This document shows, in pieces, positions 1 through 8,610 of a stretch of 64,000 nt of DNA. A program made the position numbers and the translations under genes. Every line of letters starts with the position of its first letter. The first letter of the stretch is position 1. The stretch is from assembly GCF_040126305.1 (NCBI RefSeq), contig NZ_CP149511.1, forward strand, positions 868,001 to 932,000, given 5' to 3'. The DNA is from Pararhizobium sp. A13 (GTDB lineage: Bacteria > Pseudomonadota > Alphaproteobacteria > Rhizobiales > Rhizobiaceae). Under the pieces are notes generated by a model. That model ran no database searches and was not told the origin of the DNA. It saw nothing but the letters and a program-made list of their open reading frames with translations.

Positions 1-486
1 GACTGGCGCAGTCATCACAAAATGGAGAAGTCCGCGTCCTGACCACCAAGCAAGGCGCTGTGTGACGAAGCCGCCCGCAATGAAGAGTGCGACCGCAAGA
101 ATCAGGCCGACGGGTTCGATACGATCATCGGTCTGAAAGACCCGGATCGCCGTCTGGATCTGCCCCGGAAGGGTCGGCACCGCATTGACCAGTGTGAGGA
201 GCCTCAAACGCAGATCCTGTAGCGACGTGGCAATGGACGGCTGCGCTGGCTCTTGCAAGGTAGACACCGGCTGCGCAGGTTCCTGAGTGCCGGGGACTAT
301 CCGATCGACCAACGCTCGCCCGGAATTGTCATTTGGTAGTTCGACAATAATGCGAATTGGTGTTGAGGAACTGGTCGGTTCAGCCGCGATGATCGGATTT
401 GTCCCCATCAGAAAAAGGGTTGAAAATACAGCGGCCAGGAATGCAGACGCTCTGCGAAGGGAGTGGCGGTCGTCGATAACGCGCAT
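1..486 (-). CDS. Mechanosensitive ion channel-like protein, N-terminal part (runs off left edge)
   Basis: The minus strand is open from an ATG at 486 to base 1 without a stop, so 162 codons of a longer gene are visible. The first 36 residues look like a signal peptide (basic RR pair, then a hydrophobic stretch ending near IIAAEP). A periplasmic segment rich in Pro/Gln follows, then a hydrophobic helix (about residues 124-142, GLILAVALFIAGGF) near the left edge. This N-terminal arrangement is seen in large MscS-type channels of rhizobia, but the diagnostic MscS domain lies outside the window. The family call is therefore an inference; the reading frame itself is clear. Confidence 0.6.
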   Translation of the reverse strand, partial: MRVIDDRHSLRRASAFLAAVFSTLFLMGTNPIIAAEPTSSSTPIRIIVELPNDNSGRALVDRIVPGTQEPAQPVSTLQEPAQPSIATSLQDLRLRLLTLVNAVPTLPGQIQTAIRVFQTDDRIEPVGLILAVALFIAGGFVTQRLAWWSGRGLLHFVMTAPV

Positions 487-711
487 TTAACCGTGGTCCT
501 CGCGAAGTTGTCGTCGCTTATGCTTGGGTGGGAGCAACGGGAGTCGTTGTGGGGCGTCGCGCCGTCAACGTCAATGGACGACGAGTACAGACCTGTTGTC
601 GGGGTTCAATGCAATTTGCCACTTTTACACTACGCCTGCCTTTGAGAGGTCATGACTTGTTTCGCAAGTAGAAAGGGAATTATCGGCAATATTCTCGCGC
701 AATTCGGATAG

Positions 712-966
712 TGGTAGCCCGCTTCCCTGCGCGAGATCCAGACGGCGCTTGGGATCGTTGCGGCGGGCGTCAGCCTCTGCATCATTCCCGCGGCTTCGCA
801 GCGCCAGCGACCTGACGATGTCTGCTACCGCATGATCGCCGACGAAAAAGCCACCTCGCCGGTGATCATGAGCTATCGCCGCAATGATGCCCGCGGACGC
901 ATCGAGGAGATCAAGCAGATCATCCGCGAAATGTATGCCGACAACCCGCCTTGGCTTCAACATTTC
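712..966 (+). pseudogene. C-terminal remnant of a LysR-family regulator
   Basis: The frame read from 727 gives EIQTALGIVAAGVSLCIIP, then QRQRPDDVCYRMIADEKATSPVIMSYRR and a helix ending near MYADNPPWLQ. This matches the end of a CatR/BenM-type effector domain, where an ALGLVAAG...VP segment is followed by ATSPL...R. In-frame stops (TAG at 709 and 715) lie directly upstream, and there is no DNA-binding domain or start. Homology fades after about 966, although the frame stays open to 1140. It is a truncated relic and is unlikely to be expressed. Confidence 0.6.
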
Positions 967-1927
967 AACTGTGCGGATCGATGCTTGATCTGTTTGATGA
1001 TTGGCGTGACGCAACCAACAGCCAGATCCACGCATCGGCCGAGAAGGGATTCTCAAGATGCGGTTCGTCGGCGGGCAAACTGTCGCATTAAATGGCATAG
1101 AAACAATGACATACTATCATCCGGTACGTCAAAACGTTAAGAAACGTGATTAGCGATATAAAAATGCAACAATAATATCTTTTGTTATTAGGGGCTGCAG
1201 GCAATCTTTCTTTTCAAAGAGCAGCAAAGCCAGCCGCCGACCGGGCAAAGCTGGTTAGGGTTGCGTAGCCCTGTCGGCGGCGGATGGCTTAAAGCGCAAA
1301 AACAACTTTAGCTTCGCCCGCCTTCGTCCTCGCACGTGCTTGCTCCCGCCGCGCAACGACCACAGGATCGTTCCTGAAATCCGTCCTGGGGCCTGGCTTG
1401 CGCCCGCGCTTTTGACAGCCATGCTTTGGCTGCCATCCGGAACCCCGAACATGTGGTTCGTCTGACCGGTTCTGCGCGGTCCACTCTGGCTGCGATTGAA
1501 CTCGCGAGCGGCCAGCATCTCCGAGACGTATGCAAGAACCGCGTCTAGGTGCTGCTAAATTTGACTCGTTCAACTTCGCCGGCAGCATGCCGAGCGCGGT
1601 AGCGCAATCGGGCCGGCGATACACCGGCGAAGACGACACCGTTTTGTGCATCATTGTGGCGACGCAAGGGTGCGGCTATGAAAGACAGTCGAACGGACAT
1701 TTTTGCGTTCAGCGACTTGTCCTTTGAAATCGAACTCTGATTTCCAGGAGCATCGATTGAAAACAGCTCCGCTTCGGGGATTGCCTGAGGTTTCCGATAT
1801 TTTAGAAAAACTAAACCAAATCGCTGCGCACACTTGTTCGCACCTGCAATACCTTCATACTTTCCTCAGCGACGGGAACGATGAACTGCACAGCAGCATC
1901 GGACCACGGTAGAGAAAAGGGGATGTC
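967..1927. other. Gene-poor stretch with no recognisable gene
   Basis: Short frames exist on both strands (for example 1289-1654 and 1255-1518 minus), but they overlap each other, have arginine- and proline-rich compositions typical of out-of-frame GC-rich DNA, and show no family I recognise. The last 190 bases are the leader of the monooxygenase gene. I read this as decayed DNA between the LysR relic and the next operon. Confidence 0.4.
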
Positions 1928-3286
1928 ATGACGCGGGAAGACAAACTGAAGCTTGGAACCTTCGTCTACACGTTCGGGTTCCATCCGGCATCCTGGCGGC
2001 ATCCGGCGAGCGACGTGCGCGGCGCCAATGATTTCAGCCATTTGCTGAACGTTGCTAAGCTTTCGGAGGAGGCCAAGTTCGATTTCATGTTCCTGGCGGA
2101 TTCGCCCGCCGCCGGCGTTGGCGATCCCGATGCGCTGGCCCGCAGCCCGACGAAGATGAACCGCTTCGAGCCGCTCTCGCTGCTATCGGCTCTGTCCGTC
2201 ACGACCGAAAAGCTCGGGCTGGTAGCGACCGTCTCCACCAGCTATTACGAACCCTTCAACGTCGCCCGCCTGTTTGCCTCGATCGATCACCTCAGCAACG
2301 GACGGGTTTGCTGGAACGTCGTCACCTCCGACCATGACGAGACAGGCTACAACTTCAATCGCGAAGGGTTGGATCCGCATGCGCTGCGCTACGAGCGCGG
2401 CAACGAGTTCGTCGACGTGGTCTTCGGACTCTGGGACAGTTTCGAGGATGACGCGCTGCTGCTCGATCGCGAAAGCGGCGTCTATTACGACAAGACGAAG
2501 CATCATACGCTGAACCACAAGGGTAAGCATTTCCAGGTGCGCGGTCCCCTCAACATCGCCCGCTCGCCGCAGGGGCGCCCTGTCATCGCCCAAGCCGGCG
2601 GCTCGGAACCCGGCATGGACATGGCGGCCCGCACAGCGGAAGTGGTCTTCAGCCTTGCTTCCAACATCGACCGCAACCGGGCTTTCTATCAGAACGTCAA
2701 GGGCCGCATGCCGGCCTATGGGCGGGACCCGAACGATCTAAAAATCATGCCCGGCGTTGTCATCAATGTTGCCGAAACCGAGGCTGAGGCAAGGGCGAAG
2801 GTCGAGTTCCTGATCGACAAGCTGCACCCGGATGTCGGGCGTTTGATGCTGTCGGAGTTTCTGGAGGCGGATCTCCGGGGCGTGCCGCTCGACAAGCCCT
2901 TCCCGATGGACCGCCTGCCGGAAGCCCCGAAGGGGTCGCGCGCCTTGTTCGATGAACTGGTCGATTTCGTCAAGAAGGGCCGCACAGTCGGCGAGCTGAT
3001 CCGCCACTATGCCGAAAAGCATACTGGCAACGGTATGACCGGAACGCCGAAACAGATCGCCGATTTCATGGAAGAATGGTTCGAGACGCGCGCCGCGGAC
3101 GGCTTCATCCTGATGTTTCCGACACTGCCATCAAGCCTCACCGATTTCACCGAACTCGTCTTACCAGAGCTGCGCCGCCGCGGCTTGTTCCGCGATGAAT
3201 ACGAAGGGCCGACCTTGCGGGAAAACCTCGGCCTGTCCATGCCCGGCAATCGCTTTGCGGTTGCCCGCGCGAAAGCAGAGGGATGA
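1928..3286 (+). CDS. NtaA/SnaA/DszA-family FMNH2-dependent monooxygenase
   Basis: A 452-residue flavin-dependent monooxygenase of the bacterial luciferase-like TIM-barrel class. It would use FMNH2 supplied by a partner reductase to oxidise an N- or S-containing substrate in the cytoplasm. Family marks are the opening LGTFVYTFGFHPASWRHP, FDFMFLADSP near residue 50, the FEPLSLLSALS segment, WNVVTS near 130, and RSPQGRPVIAQAGGSEPG near 215. Length is normal for NtaA/EmoA/SnaA relatives. The ATG at 1928 follows a GGGGATG leader. The flavin reductase starts four bases after the stop, which supports a two-component system. The transporter at 5334-8360 resembles those found beside monooxygenases of aminopolycarboxylate or S-alkyl-cysteine breakdown. 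The exact substrate cannot be read from sequence. Confidence 0.85.
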   Translation: MTREDKLKLGTFVYTFGFHPASWRHPASDVRGANDFSHLLNVAKLSEEAKFDFMFLADSPAAGVGDPDALARSPTKMNRFEPLSLLSALSVTTEKLGLVATVSTSYYEPFNVARLFASIDHLSNGRVCWNVVTSDHDETGYNFNREGLDPHALRYERGNEFVDVVFGLWDSFEDDALLLDRESGVYYDKTKHHTLNHKGKHFQVRGPLNIARSPQGRPVIAQAGGSEPGMDMAARTAEVVFSLASNIDRNRAFYQNVKGRMPAYGRDPNDLKIMPGVVINVAETEAEARAKVEFLIDKLHPDVGRLMLSEFLEADLRGVPLDKPFPMDRLPEAPKGSRALFDELVDFVKKGRTVGELIRHYAEKHTGNGMTGTPKQIADFMEEWFETRAADGFILMFPTLPSSLTDFTELVLPELRRRGLFRDEYEGPTLRENLGLSMPGNRFAVARAKAEG

Positions 3287-3290
3287 GACC

Positions 3291-3818
3291 ATGAACGCTG
3301 CGACCGCGATCATTCCGGGCCGCGTCGACGAGCCACACTTCAAGATGTCCATGCGGCAACTGGCGGCCGCAGTCAGCGTCATAACGGTTGGGCATGGCGA
3401 CGACCGGACAGGATTCACGGCCACGTCGGTGTCGTCGCTTTCCGCCGATGTCCCTTCGGTCATTGTCAGCGTCAACCGTACCTCATCCTCGTGGCCGGTG
3501 CTCGAACGGTATCGCCGCTTTTGCGTCAACGTTCTTGCCCATGATCAGCAGCATATTGCACGGTCCTTTGCCGGCCACGATGGACGCCAGGGGGTGGCGC
3601 GCTACGCCGATGCGGATTGGCACACGCTTACGACCGGCACGCTGGCGCTCAAGGATGCGCTGACGGTCCTTGACTGCGACCTGGAGCAGGCCATCCATCA
3701 TCATTCGCATGCGATCCTGATCGGCCATGTTCGGGCCATCACCGTGCGGCCCGGCGCGCAGCCGCTCCTCTACTGGCAAGGCGGGTTTCAGCACCTAAGC
3801 GCGGCACGTGAGACCTAA
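3291..3818 (+). CDS. Flavin reductase-like domain protein (monooxygenase partner)
   Basis: A 175-residue protein of the flavin reductase/HpaC-like fold that would reduce FMN with NAD(P)H and pass it to the preceding monooxygenase. Visible signatures are MRQLAAAVSVITVGHGDDRTGFTATSVSSLSADVPSV with the GxTATS flavin-contact motif, SVNRTSSSWPVL, FCVNVLAHDQ and a late HAILIGHVRAI strand. The ATG at 3291 was chosen because it follows the upstream stop by four bases. A longer in-frame extension back to 3195 would lie inside the monooxygenase gene and has no family homology. Co-transcription with the monooxygenase is very likely. Confidence 0.85.
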   Translation: MNAATAIIPGRVDEPHFKMSMRQLAAAVSVITVGHGDDRTGFTATSVSSLSADVPSVIVSVNRTSSSWPVLERYRRFCVNVLAHDQQHIARSFAGHDGRQGVARYADADWHTLTTGTLALKDALTVLDCDLEQAIHHHSHAILIGHVRAITVRPGAQPLLYWQGGFQHLSAARET

Positions 3819-3837
3819 CGATGGAGACGGTAGAGGT

Positions 3838-5253
3838 ATGACAGCGCCCACGCAGGACACAAAGCCCTTCGATGAAGCGCTTGCGGAAATAGCAGCCACC
3901 ATTGGAAGCGGCAGAATTCGCAGTGGGGCTGCGATCGCCGATCTCGATCCCGGGGAACATCCGGAAAACCTGCAAGCTTCCGCAGTCGTTTCGCCGGCAT
4001 CGACTGCGGAAGTTGCCGCCATCGTGCGAATTTGCGCCCGACATCGGATTCCGATCGTCCCGCAGGGTGGACGAACCGGATTGGTCGGCGGTGGTATTTC
4101 GAACCGCGGCGAGTTGGTGCTCTCCCTGCAAAAAATGAACAGTGTCGAGCAGATCGACCCGATCGAGTGCATCGCCGTCGTGGAAGCCGGCGCGACCCTG
4201 CAATCCCTGCAGGCGGCAGCCATGGAGCACAGACTGGAGCCGGGGATCGACCTCGCCGCGCGGGGATCGGCAACGCTCGGCGGCATGGTCTCCACCAATG
4301 CCGGCGGCGTCATGGCATTTCGCAACGGCGTCATGCGGCACCGTATTCTCGGCCTGGAAGCGGTTCTGCCCGATGGCTCAATCTATTCCGATCTAACACG
4401 GGTGGTGAAAAACTCGGCCGGATACGACCTAAAGCATCTGTTCATCGGCGCCGAAGGCACGCTCGGTGTGGTGACGAAGCTGGTGATCAAGCTGGATCCG
4501 GTTCCCCTTGCGACCGCAACGGCGATCTTCGGCCTTCCTTCAACAAGAGCAGCTCTGGATCTTGTATCGCTGGCGCGCGCAACCGGAAAACTTCGGGCCG
4601 CCGAGGTTCTCTGGTCGCGCTATTTCAAGTTCACCTCCGCACATTTCAGCTGGAACGCGCTCGACTACGACGGAGACAGCCCGGCACATCTGATTGTCGG
4701 CCTTGGCGGAGACGACGAAGGGAGCCTCAATGAAGCCTTGATGGTCCTGTTCGAGGCGATTACCACGAGCCATCGCGGCACGACGGCGGTTCTGGCAACA
4801 TCGACCACGCAGGAACAGGAAATCTGGCGGCTGCGGGAAGAGACGGGCCTGATATACCGGGATTATCCGGCAGCGCCGTCCTATGATATCTCCGTGCCAC
4901 TTGGTCAGACGGAGGCTTTCCTCGACAGGGCAATTCCAGTTTTATCCGCAATCGAATCCGGCCTGTCGCCATTCGTCTTCGGCCATCTCGCCGATGGCAA
5001 CCTGCATATCGTTCTGAACCGGCCCGGTGGCTGGCTGACCGATGAGCGGCGCGATACGATCGAGGCCATCCTTTACGCGGATATCAGGGCGATGGGCGGA
5101 TCGTTCTCCGCCGAGCACGGCGTCGGCTCAAAGCGCATTCACGCTCTGCAAGCGACCTCCGACCCGACCAAGCTCGTCCTGATGGCCCAAATCAAGAAAG
5201 CGCTCGATCCGGCCATCCTTTTCAATCCCGGCAAGCTGTTCGATCGATCATAA
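3838..5253 (+). CDS. FAD-linked oxidase, GlcD / D-2-hydroxyacid dehydrogenase type
   Basis: A 471-residue member of the FAD-linked oxidase (VAO/PCMH) family, which oxidises D-2-hydroxyacids such as D-lactate, glycolate or D-2-hydroxyglutarate. The N-terminal FAD domain shows SPASTAEVAAIVRICARHRIPIVPQGGRTGLVGGG, then ATLGGMVSTNAGG and YDLKHLFIGAEGTLGVVT. The C-terminal domain ends with FGHLADGNLHIVL and FSAEHGVGSKR, the metal/substrate motifs of this family. The ATG at 3838 has a GAGG-type site; an upstream ATG at 3808 in the same frame overlaps the reductase and is less likely. It probably handles a hydroxy- or oxo-acid released by the monooxygenase; that link is inference. Confidence 0.85.
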   Translation: MTAPTQDTKPFDEALAEIAATIGSGRIRSGAAIADLDPGEHPENLQASAVVSPASTAEVAAIVRICARHRIPIVPQGGRTGLVGGGISNRGELVLSLQKMNSVEQIDPIECIAVVEAGATLQSLQAAAMEHRLEPGIDLAARGSATLGGMVSTNAGGVMAFRNGVMRHRILGLEAVLPDGSIYSDLTRVVKNSAGYDLKHLFIGAEGTLGVVTKLVIKLDPVPLATATAIFGLPSTRAALDLVSLARATGKLRAAEVLWSRYFKFTSAHFSWNALDYDGDSPAHLIVGLGGDDEGSLNEALMVLFEAITTSHRGTTAVLATSTTQEQEIWRLREETGLIYRDYPAAPSYDISVPLGQTEAFLDRAIPVLSAIESGLSPFVFGHLADGNLHIVLNRPGGWLTDERRDTIEAILYADIRAMGGSFSAEHGVGSKRIHALQATSDPTKLVLMAQIKKALDPAILFNPGKLFDRS

Positions 5254-5333
5254 GAGCACGGTTTCGGCCCCTTACCCTAGCCGTCTGCGCACAAACGGGG
5301 AGAGGGCAAGGATCAGGGGCGGATCGACTCGTA

Positions 5334-6125
5334 TCAGACCAGCATCGACGCGCCGCGGTCGAGATAGGTATCGAGAAACTGTTCGAGCCGGGAATTGCGC
5401 GGCTTGCGAAAAACATCCCCCGGAGCGCCGGTGAACAGCAGCTTTCCCTGATCGAGGAAGCTGATCTGCTGGCCGACGGTGGCCGCAAAGCCGATTTCGT
5501 GCGAGACCACGACCATGGTCATGCCCTCGGCAGCCAGATCGCGCATGACGTTGAGAACCTCGCCCGTCAGTTCCGGATCGAGCGACGACGTCGGTTCATC
5601 GAACAGCATGATCTTGGGTTTCAGCGCCAGTGCGCGGGCGATTGCCACGCGCTGCTGCTGGCCGCCGGAAAGCTGGGCGGGGTAGTGACCCGCGCGGCTT
5701 TCAAGGCCAACCTTGATCAGTTGCGCCATCGCCCGGTCCTCGGCGTCCCCGCGGCTCATCTTATGGACCGTCTTCAGTGCCTCGCTGACATTACCGAGCG
5801 CCGTCATGTGCGGCCAAAGATTGAACTGCTGGAACACCATGCCGATCCGTGAGCGGATCGCGCGGTTGGTCGCAGCGGGCAAACGTTCGCGCACGCCTTG
5901 GGCATTTTCGGAAAAGCCAAGGACCTCACCATCGATGGTGATCGTGCCGCGCGTCGCTTCCTCCAGAAAAGCCATGCAGCGCAACAGTGTGCTTTTGCCG
6001 GAGCCTGAAGGGCCGATCAGGCAGGAGACCTTGCCCTGCGGAATATCGAGGTCGATGCCATGAAGCACGGTGGTTTCGCCGAACTGCTTGACCAGATTTT
6101 TGACTGCGATCGCTGGAAGACTCAT
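5334..6125 (-). CDS. Polar amino acid-type ABC transporter, ATPase
   Basis: A 263-residue ATPase of the GlnQ/HisP class that would power import with the two permeases upstream. Walker A is GPSGSGKST at residues 38-46, the Q-loop is MVFQQFNLWPHMTALGNV, the signature is LSGGQQQRVAIARALA, and Walker B is IMLFDEPTSSLDPE, followed by a VVSHE switch region. The start at 6125 gives the family-typical MSLPAIAVKNLVKQFG and overlaps the upstream permease stop as ATGA. A longer frame back to 6716 is only an out-of-frame extension through that permease. The gene converges on the FAD oxidase. Confidence 0.92.
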   Translation of the reverse strand: MSLPAIAVKNLVKQFGETTVLHGIDLDIPQGKVSCLIGPSGSGKSTLLRCMAFLEEATRGTITIDGEVLGFSENAQGVRERLPAATNRAIRSRIGMVFQQFNLWPHMTALGNVSEALKTVHKMSRGDAEDRAMAQLIKVGLESRAGHYPAQLSGGQQQRVAIARALALKPKIMLFDEPTSSLDPELTGEVLNVMRDLAAEGMTMVVVSHEIGFAATVGQQISFLDQGKLLFTGAPGDVFRKPRNSRLEQFLDTYLDRGASMLV

Positions 6126-6790
6126 GATTGGGAAAACCTGTATCTGGACAATCGTGTTTCTGCGAAGTGGCCAAGCCACCCGGCTGCTTCGACCAGCGCC
6201 CAATAGATCAGGGCAAGCAGGAAGAGCGATTCGACGAAGGCATATTGCTGGGAGCCGATGGCGCTGACCGTGAGCGTCAGTTCCGGCACGGTGATGATCG
6301 ACAGGATGGCCGTTTCCTTGAGGATGATCACCGCCATGTTGACCGATGGCGGCAGCACCAGCATTGTCATTTCCGGCAGCAGGATACGACGGATGATCTG
6401 GCCCTGGGTGAGGCCGACGCATTGGGCTGCTTCGATATGGCCGATGGGTATGGCTGCAAATCCCGACCGGAAAATCTCGCTGAAATAGGCCGCGCCATAG
6501 ACAGTCAGCCCGAGCAGCCCGGCGGGGACCGGATCGAGCGAAAGTCCGATGAAGGGGCCGCCATAATAGAGCAGGAAGATCTGGATCAGGAACGGCGTGC
6601 CGCGCAGGATCTCCACGCCGACACCGAGCGGCAGATCGATGAGCCTGCCGCCATAGCGCCGGCCGACCGCGACGAGAAAGCCGAAAAAGGCGCCACCGAT
6701 GGTCGCTGCGATCCACAGGAGGATGGTGACACCAGCGCCTCTGAGGATTGCCGGCAACTGGTTGAAGATGACGTTGACGTCGAAGATCAT
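6122..6790 (-). CDS. Polar amino acid-type ABC transporter, permease 2
   Basis: A 222-residue inner-membrane permease of the HisM/GlnP family with about five transmembrane segments. The conserved cytoplasmic loop reads AAQCVGLTQGQIIRRILLPE, the EAA-type contact with the ATPase. Other family marks are EILRGTPFLIQIFLLYYG and GAAYFSEIFRSGF. The ATG at 6790 overlaps the stop of permease 1 (ATGA), and its own stop overlaps the ATPase start, so the three genes are translationally coupled. A longer frame to 6877 starts inside permease 1 and is not supported. Confidence 0.9.
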   Translation of the reverse strand: MIFDVNVIFNQLPAILRGAGVTILLWIAATIGGAFFGFLVAVGRRYGGRLIDLPLGVGVEILRGTPFLIQIFLLYYGGPFIGLSLDPVPAGLLGLTVYGAAYFSEIFRSGFAAIPIGHIEAAQCVGLTQGQIIRRILLPEMTMLVLPPSVNMAVIILKETAILSIITVPELTLTVSAIGSQQYAFVESLFLLALIYWALVEAAGWLGHFAETRLSRYRFSQS

Positions 6791-7428
6791 CGCGGTATCC
6801 CCGGAAGCGACCGTTCGATCAGGCCGCCGGTGCGCGCCACCACCCAGTTGATCAAGAGATAGATGAGACCGGCGCAAGCGAAGATATCGAGTGGCAGGAA
6901 GGTACTGCCGGCCAGATCCTGCGCCATGCGCGTCAACTCGACGATGCCGACGACAGATACCAGCGACGAGGCTTTCAGGATGAGGATCGCTTCATTGACG
7001 AGGGCTGGAAAGGTCAGCCGAAGTGCGATCGGAACCTTGATACGCCGGAACGCCTGGCCGGGCGTCAAGCCGACCATCTCGGCGGATTCGATCAGGCCGC
7101 GCGGAACGCTGGCAAAGCCACCGCGCAGGTTTTCCGCCTGATAGGCGGCGGTACACAGGGACAGGCCGACAACCGCCGCGACGATGCTCGGAACGTTGAT
7201 GCCGATTACGGGCAGGAGATTGTAGATCAACAGAAGCTGCACCAGCAGGGGCACGCCACGAAAGAAGCTGATGAAAATCTGTGCAGGGACGCTAAAGAGT
7301 TTGCGGCCGGACAGCATCGCACCAGACAACAGAATGGCGATAGCAAAACCGATGAGGATCGATATCAGGCTGATGCCGATGGTGTAGAGCGACGCTTTCA
7401 GGAGAAGCGCAAAGAGTTTCAGGGACAT
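6787..7428 (-). CDS. Polar amino acid-type ABC transporter, permease 1
   Basis: A 213-residue permease of the same HisQ/HisM class as its neighbour, with which it would form the membrane channel. Family marks include FISFFRGVPLLVQLLLIYNLLP, AAYQAENLRGGFASVPRGLIESAEMVGLTPGQAFRRIKVP (the EAA-type loop) and several hydrophobic helices. The start at 7428 (MSLKLFALLLKASLYTIGISL) gives a correct first membrane helix. The gene lies 98 bases after the binding-protein gene and overlaps permease 2 by four bases. Confidence 0.9.
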   Translation of the reverse strand: MSLKLFALLLKASLYTIGISLISILIGFAIAILLSGAMLSGRKLFSVPAQIFISFFRGVPLLVQLLLIYNLLPVIGINVPSIVAAVVGLSLCTAAYQAENLRGGFASVPRGLIESAEMVGLTPGQAFRRIKVPIALRLTFPALVNEAILILKASSLVSVVGIVELTRMAQDLAGSTFLPLDIFACAGLIYLLINWVVARTGGLIERSLPGIPR

Positions 7429-7526
7429 TGCATACTGTTCCGTCCGGTGGAGGCAAGCGCTTCAGCGCTGGCAAGGGATGCGCGTCGCTTCACAGGCCGG
7501 CGCGCATCGAGACTTGCAATGTCAGA

Positions 7527-8360
7527 TCAGAATGCCGGATCCGGTACGGAATCCGGCGTATCGAAGCTGGCGCCGAACCACTTCTTCTGCGCTTCAGCCA
7601 GACGGCCGTCGCCCTTCATCTTCAGGAGGGCTGCATCAATGGCATCCATCAGCGGGGCATGGTCCGGATCCTTGGTGCCGATGAAGCCGAAATAGGACTT
7701 CTGGCCGAAAGGTGGCAAGACGACCTCGAACGTATCCTTGCGCTGGCTGGCGACGAAGGCGATGTTTGGCAGCGAATTGGCAACACCGGCGATACGGCCG
7801 GCTGCGAGATCGGCATAGGATTCGGTGAAAGCCGGATATTCGCGCACGTCCACCTTTGTCGGCAGCGTGTCGGAGTAGGCCGTCAGCTGCGCAAGCTGGG
7901 CGGTTGCCTTGCCGACACCGATGGCCTTTCCGGCAATGTCTTCAGGCTTGGTGATCGTCGTGTCGCCCGCCTTTTTAAGGATCGCAACGGTTGCTTCGGC
8001 GATCGGCGGCGTAAAGCGGTAACGCTCCATGCGTGCCTTGGTGATCGTCGCCGGACCGGCGACCATATCGAATTTTCCGGCTTCCAGCCCCGGCAGCACG
8101 CCTTCCCATGGAAGGGCCACCCACTCGATGGTCACCCCGAGCTCCTTGCCGATCTCGGCAAAGAGATCAACGTTCAATCCGGCATGTTCGCCGGCGTCGA
8201 TGAAATCGAACGGCGCAAACGCGGTCTCCGTTCCGACCTTCAAAGTGCCTGCTGCCTTGACGCGCGCCAATGCATCGTCGGCATGCGCCGAAAATGCCGT
8301 GCCCAGCATAAGGGCGGCGGCGGTGAGACCCCGTACCAAGAAACCTGCTCTCATTGTCAT
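7527..8360 (-). CDS. ABC transporter substrate-binding protein, family 3 (polar amino acid type)
   Basis: A 277-residue periplasmic binding protein of solute-binding family 3. A signal peptide spans about residues 1-27 and ends at SAHA. The mature part opens ALARVKAAGTLKVGTETAFAPFDF and contains DLFAEIGKELGV and DMVAGPATITKARMERYRFTPPI, the ligand-clamping segments of this family. It would capture the substrate for permeases 6122-7428 and the ATPase at 5334. Clustering with a flavin monooxygenase resembles the Bacillus yxe operon for S-(2-succino)cysteine and aminopolycarboxylate loci, but the ligand is not predictable here. ATGs at 8360 and 8354 are both possible. Confidence 0.9.
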   Translation of the reverse strand: MTMRAGFLVRGLTAAALMLGTAFSAHADDALARVKAAGTLKVGTETAFAPFDFIDAGEHAGLNVDLFAEIGKELGVTIEWVALPWEGVLPGLEAGKFDMVAGPATITKARMERYRFTPPIAEATVAILKKAGDTTITKPEDIAGKAIGVGKATAQLAQLTAYSDTLPTKVDVREYPAFTESYADLAAGRIAGVANSLPNIAFVASQRKDTFEVVLPPFGQKSYFGFIGTKDPDHAPLMDAIDAALLKMKGDGRLAEAQKKWFGASFDTPDSVPDPAF

Positions 8361-8442
8361 CTCTCCAGTTTTACCCCTTCCATGATGGATCAGGGGAACG
8401 TTCCCTTTGGTTATTGAAATCTGCAGGTTTCTTTGTCCCGCA

Positions 8443-8456
8443 TTTGACTAGACAAA
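8443..8456. promoter_or_regulatory. Near-palindrome, candidate operator of the adjacent GntR/HutC-like regulator
   Basis: TTTGACTAGACAAA is symmetrical except at one pair (TTTG-A-CTAG-A-CAAA). It sits in the divergent gap between the binding-protein gene (start 8360) and the GntR gene (start 8611), where an autoregulated operator is expected. A perfect 12-base palindrome GGGAACGTTCCC at 8394-8405 lies nearer the transporter. Which of them, if either, is bound is not known. Confidence 0.4.
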
Positions 8457-8610
8457 TAGACAGCGTCATACAGGGAGTGTCAATGCACCCTGTTTTGCAA
8501 TTTTTGTGCCGGGATGTTTGACCGCTATGAAGCTCAATCGGAGTGGGCCAAAAAGCAGGTCCGATAGCCCCGCTTAAAACAGTGCACCCATACGAACGTC
8601 GAGGTGATAT

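Noticed and set aside
3739..4341. Long minus-strand frames opposite the FAD oxidase
   Set aside because: Antisense shadows in GC-rich DNA with no recognisable motifs; the plus strand encodes a full family protein.
5254..5333. Possible RIME-type intergenic element between the FAD oxidase and the ATPase gene
   Set aside because: CCCCTTACCCT...ACGGGGAGAGGG has only weak symmetry and is too short to assign to a known repeat family.
5334..6716. A 460-codon frame suggesting a permease-ATPase fusion
   Set aside because: The first 197 codons are an out-of-phase reading of the permease; the ATPase has a normal start at 6125 with an ATGA overlap.
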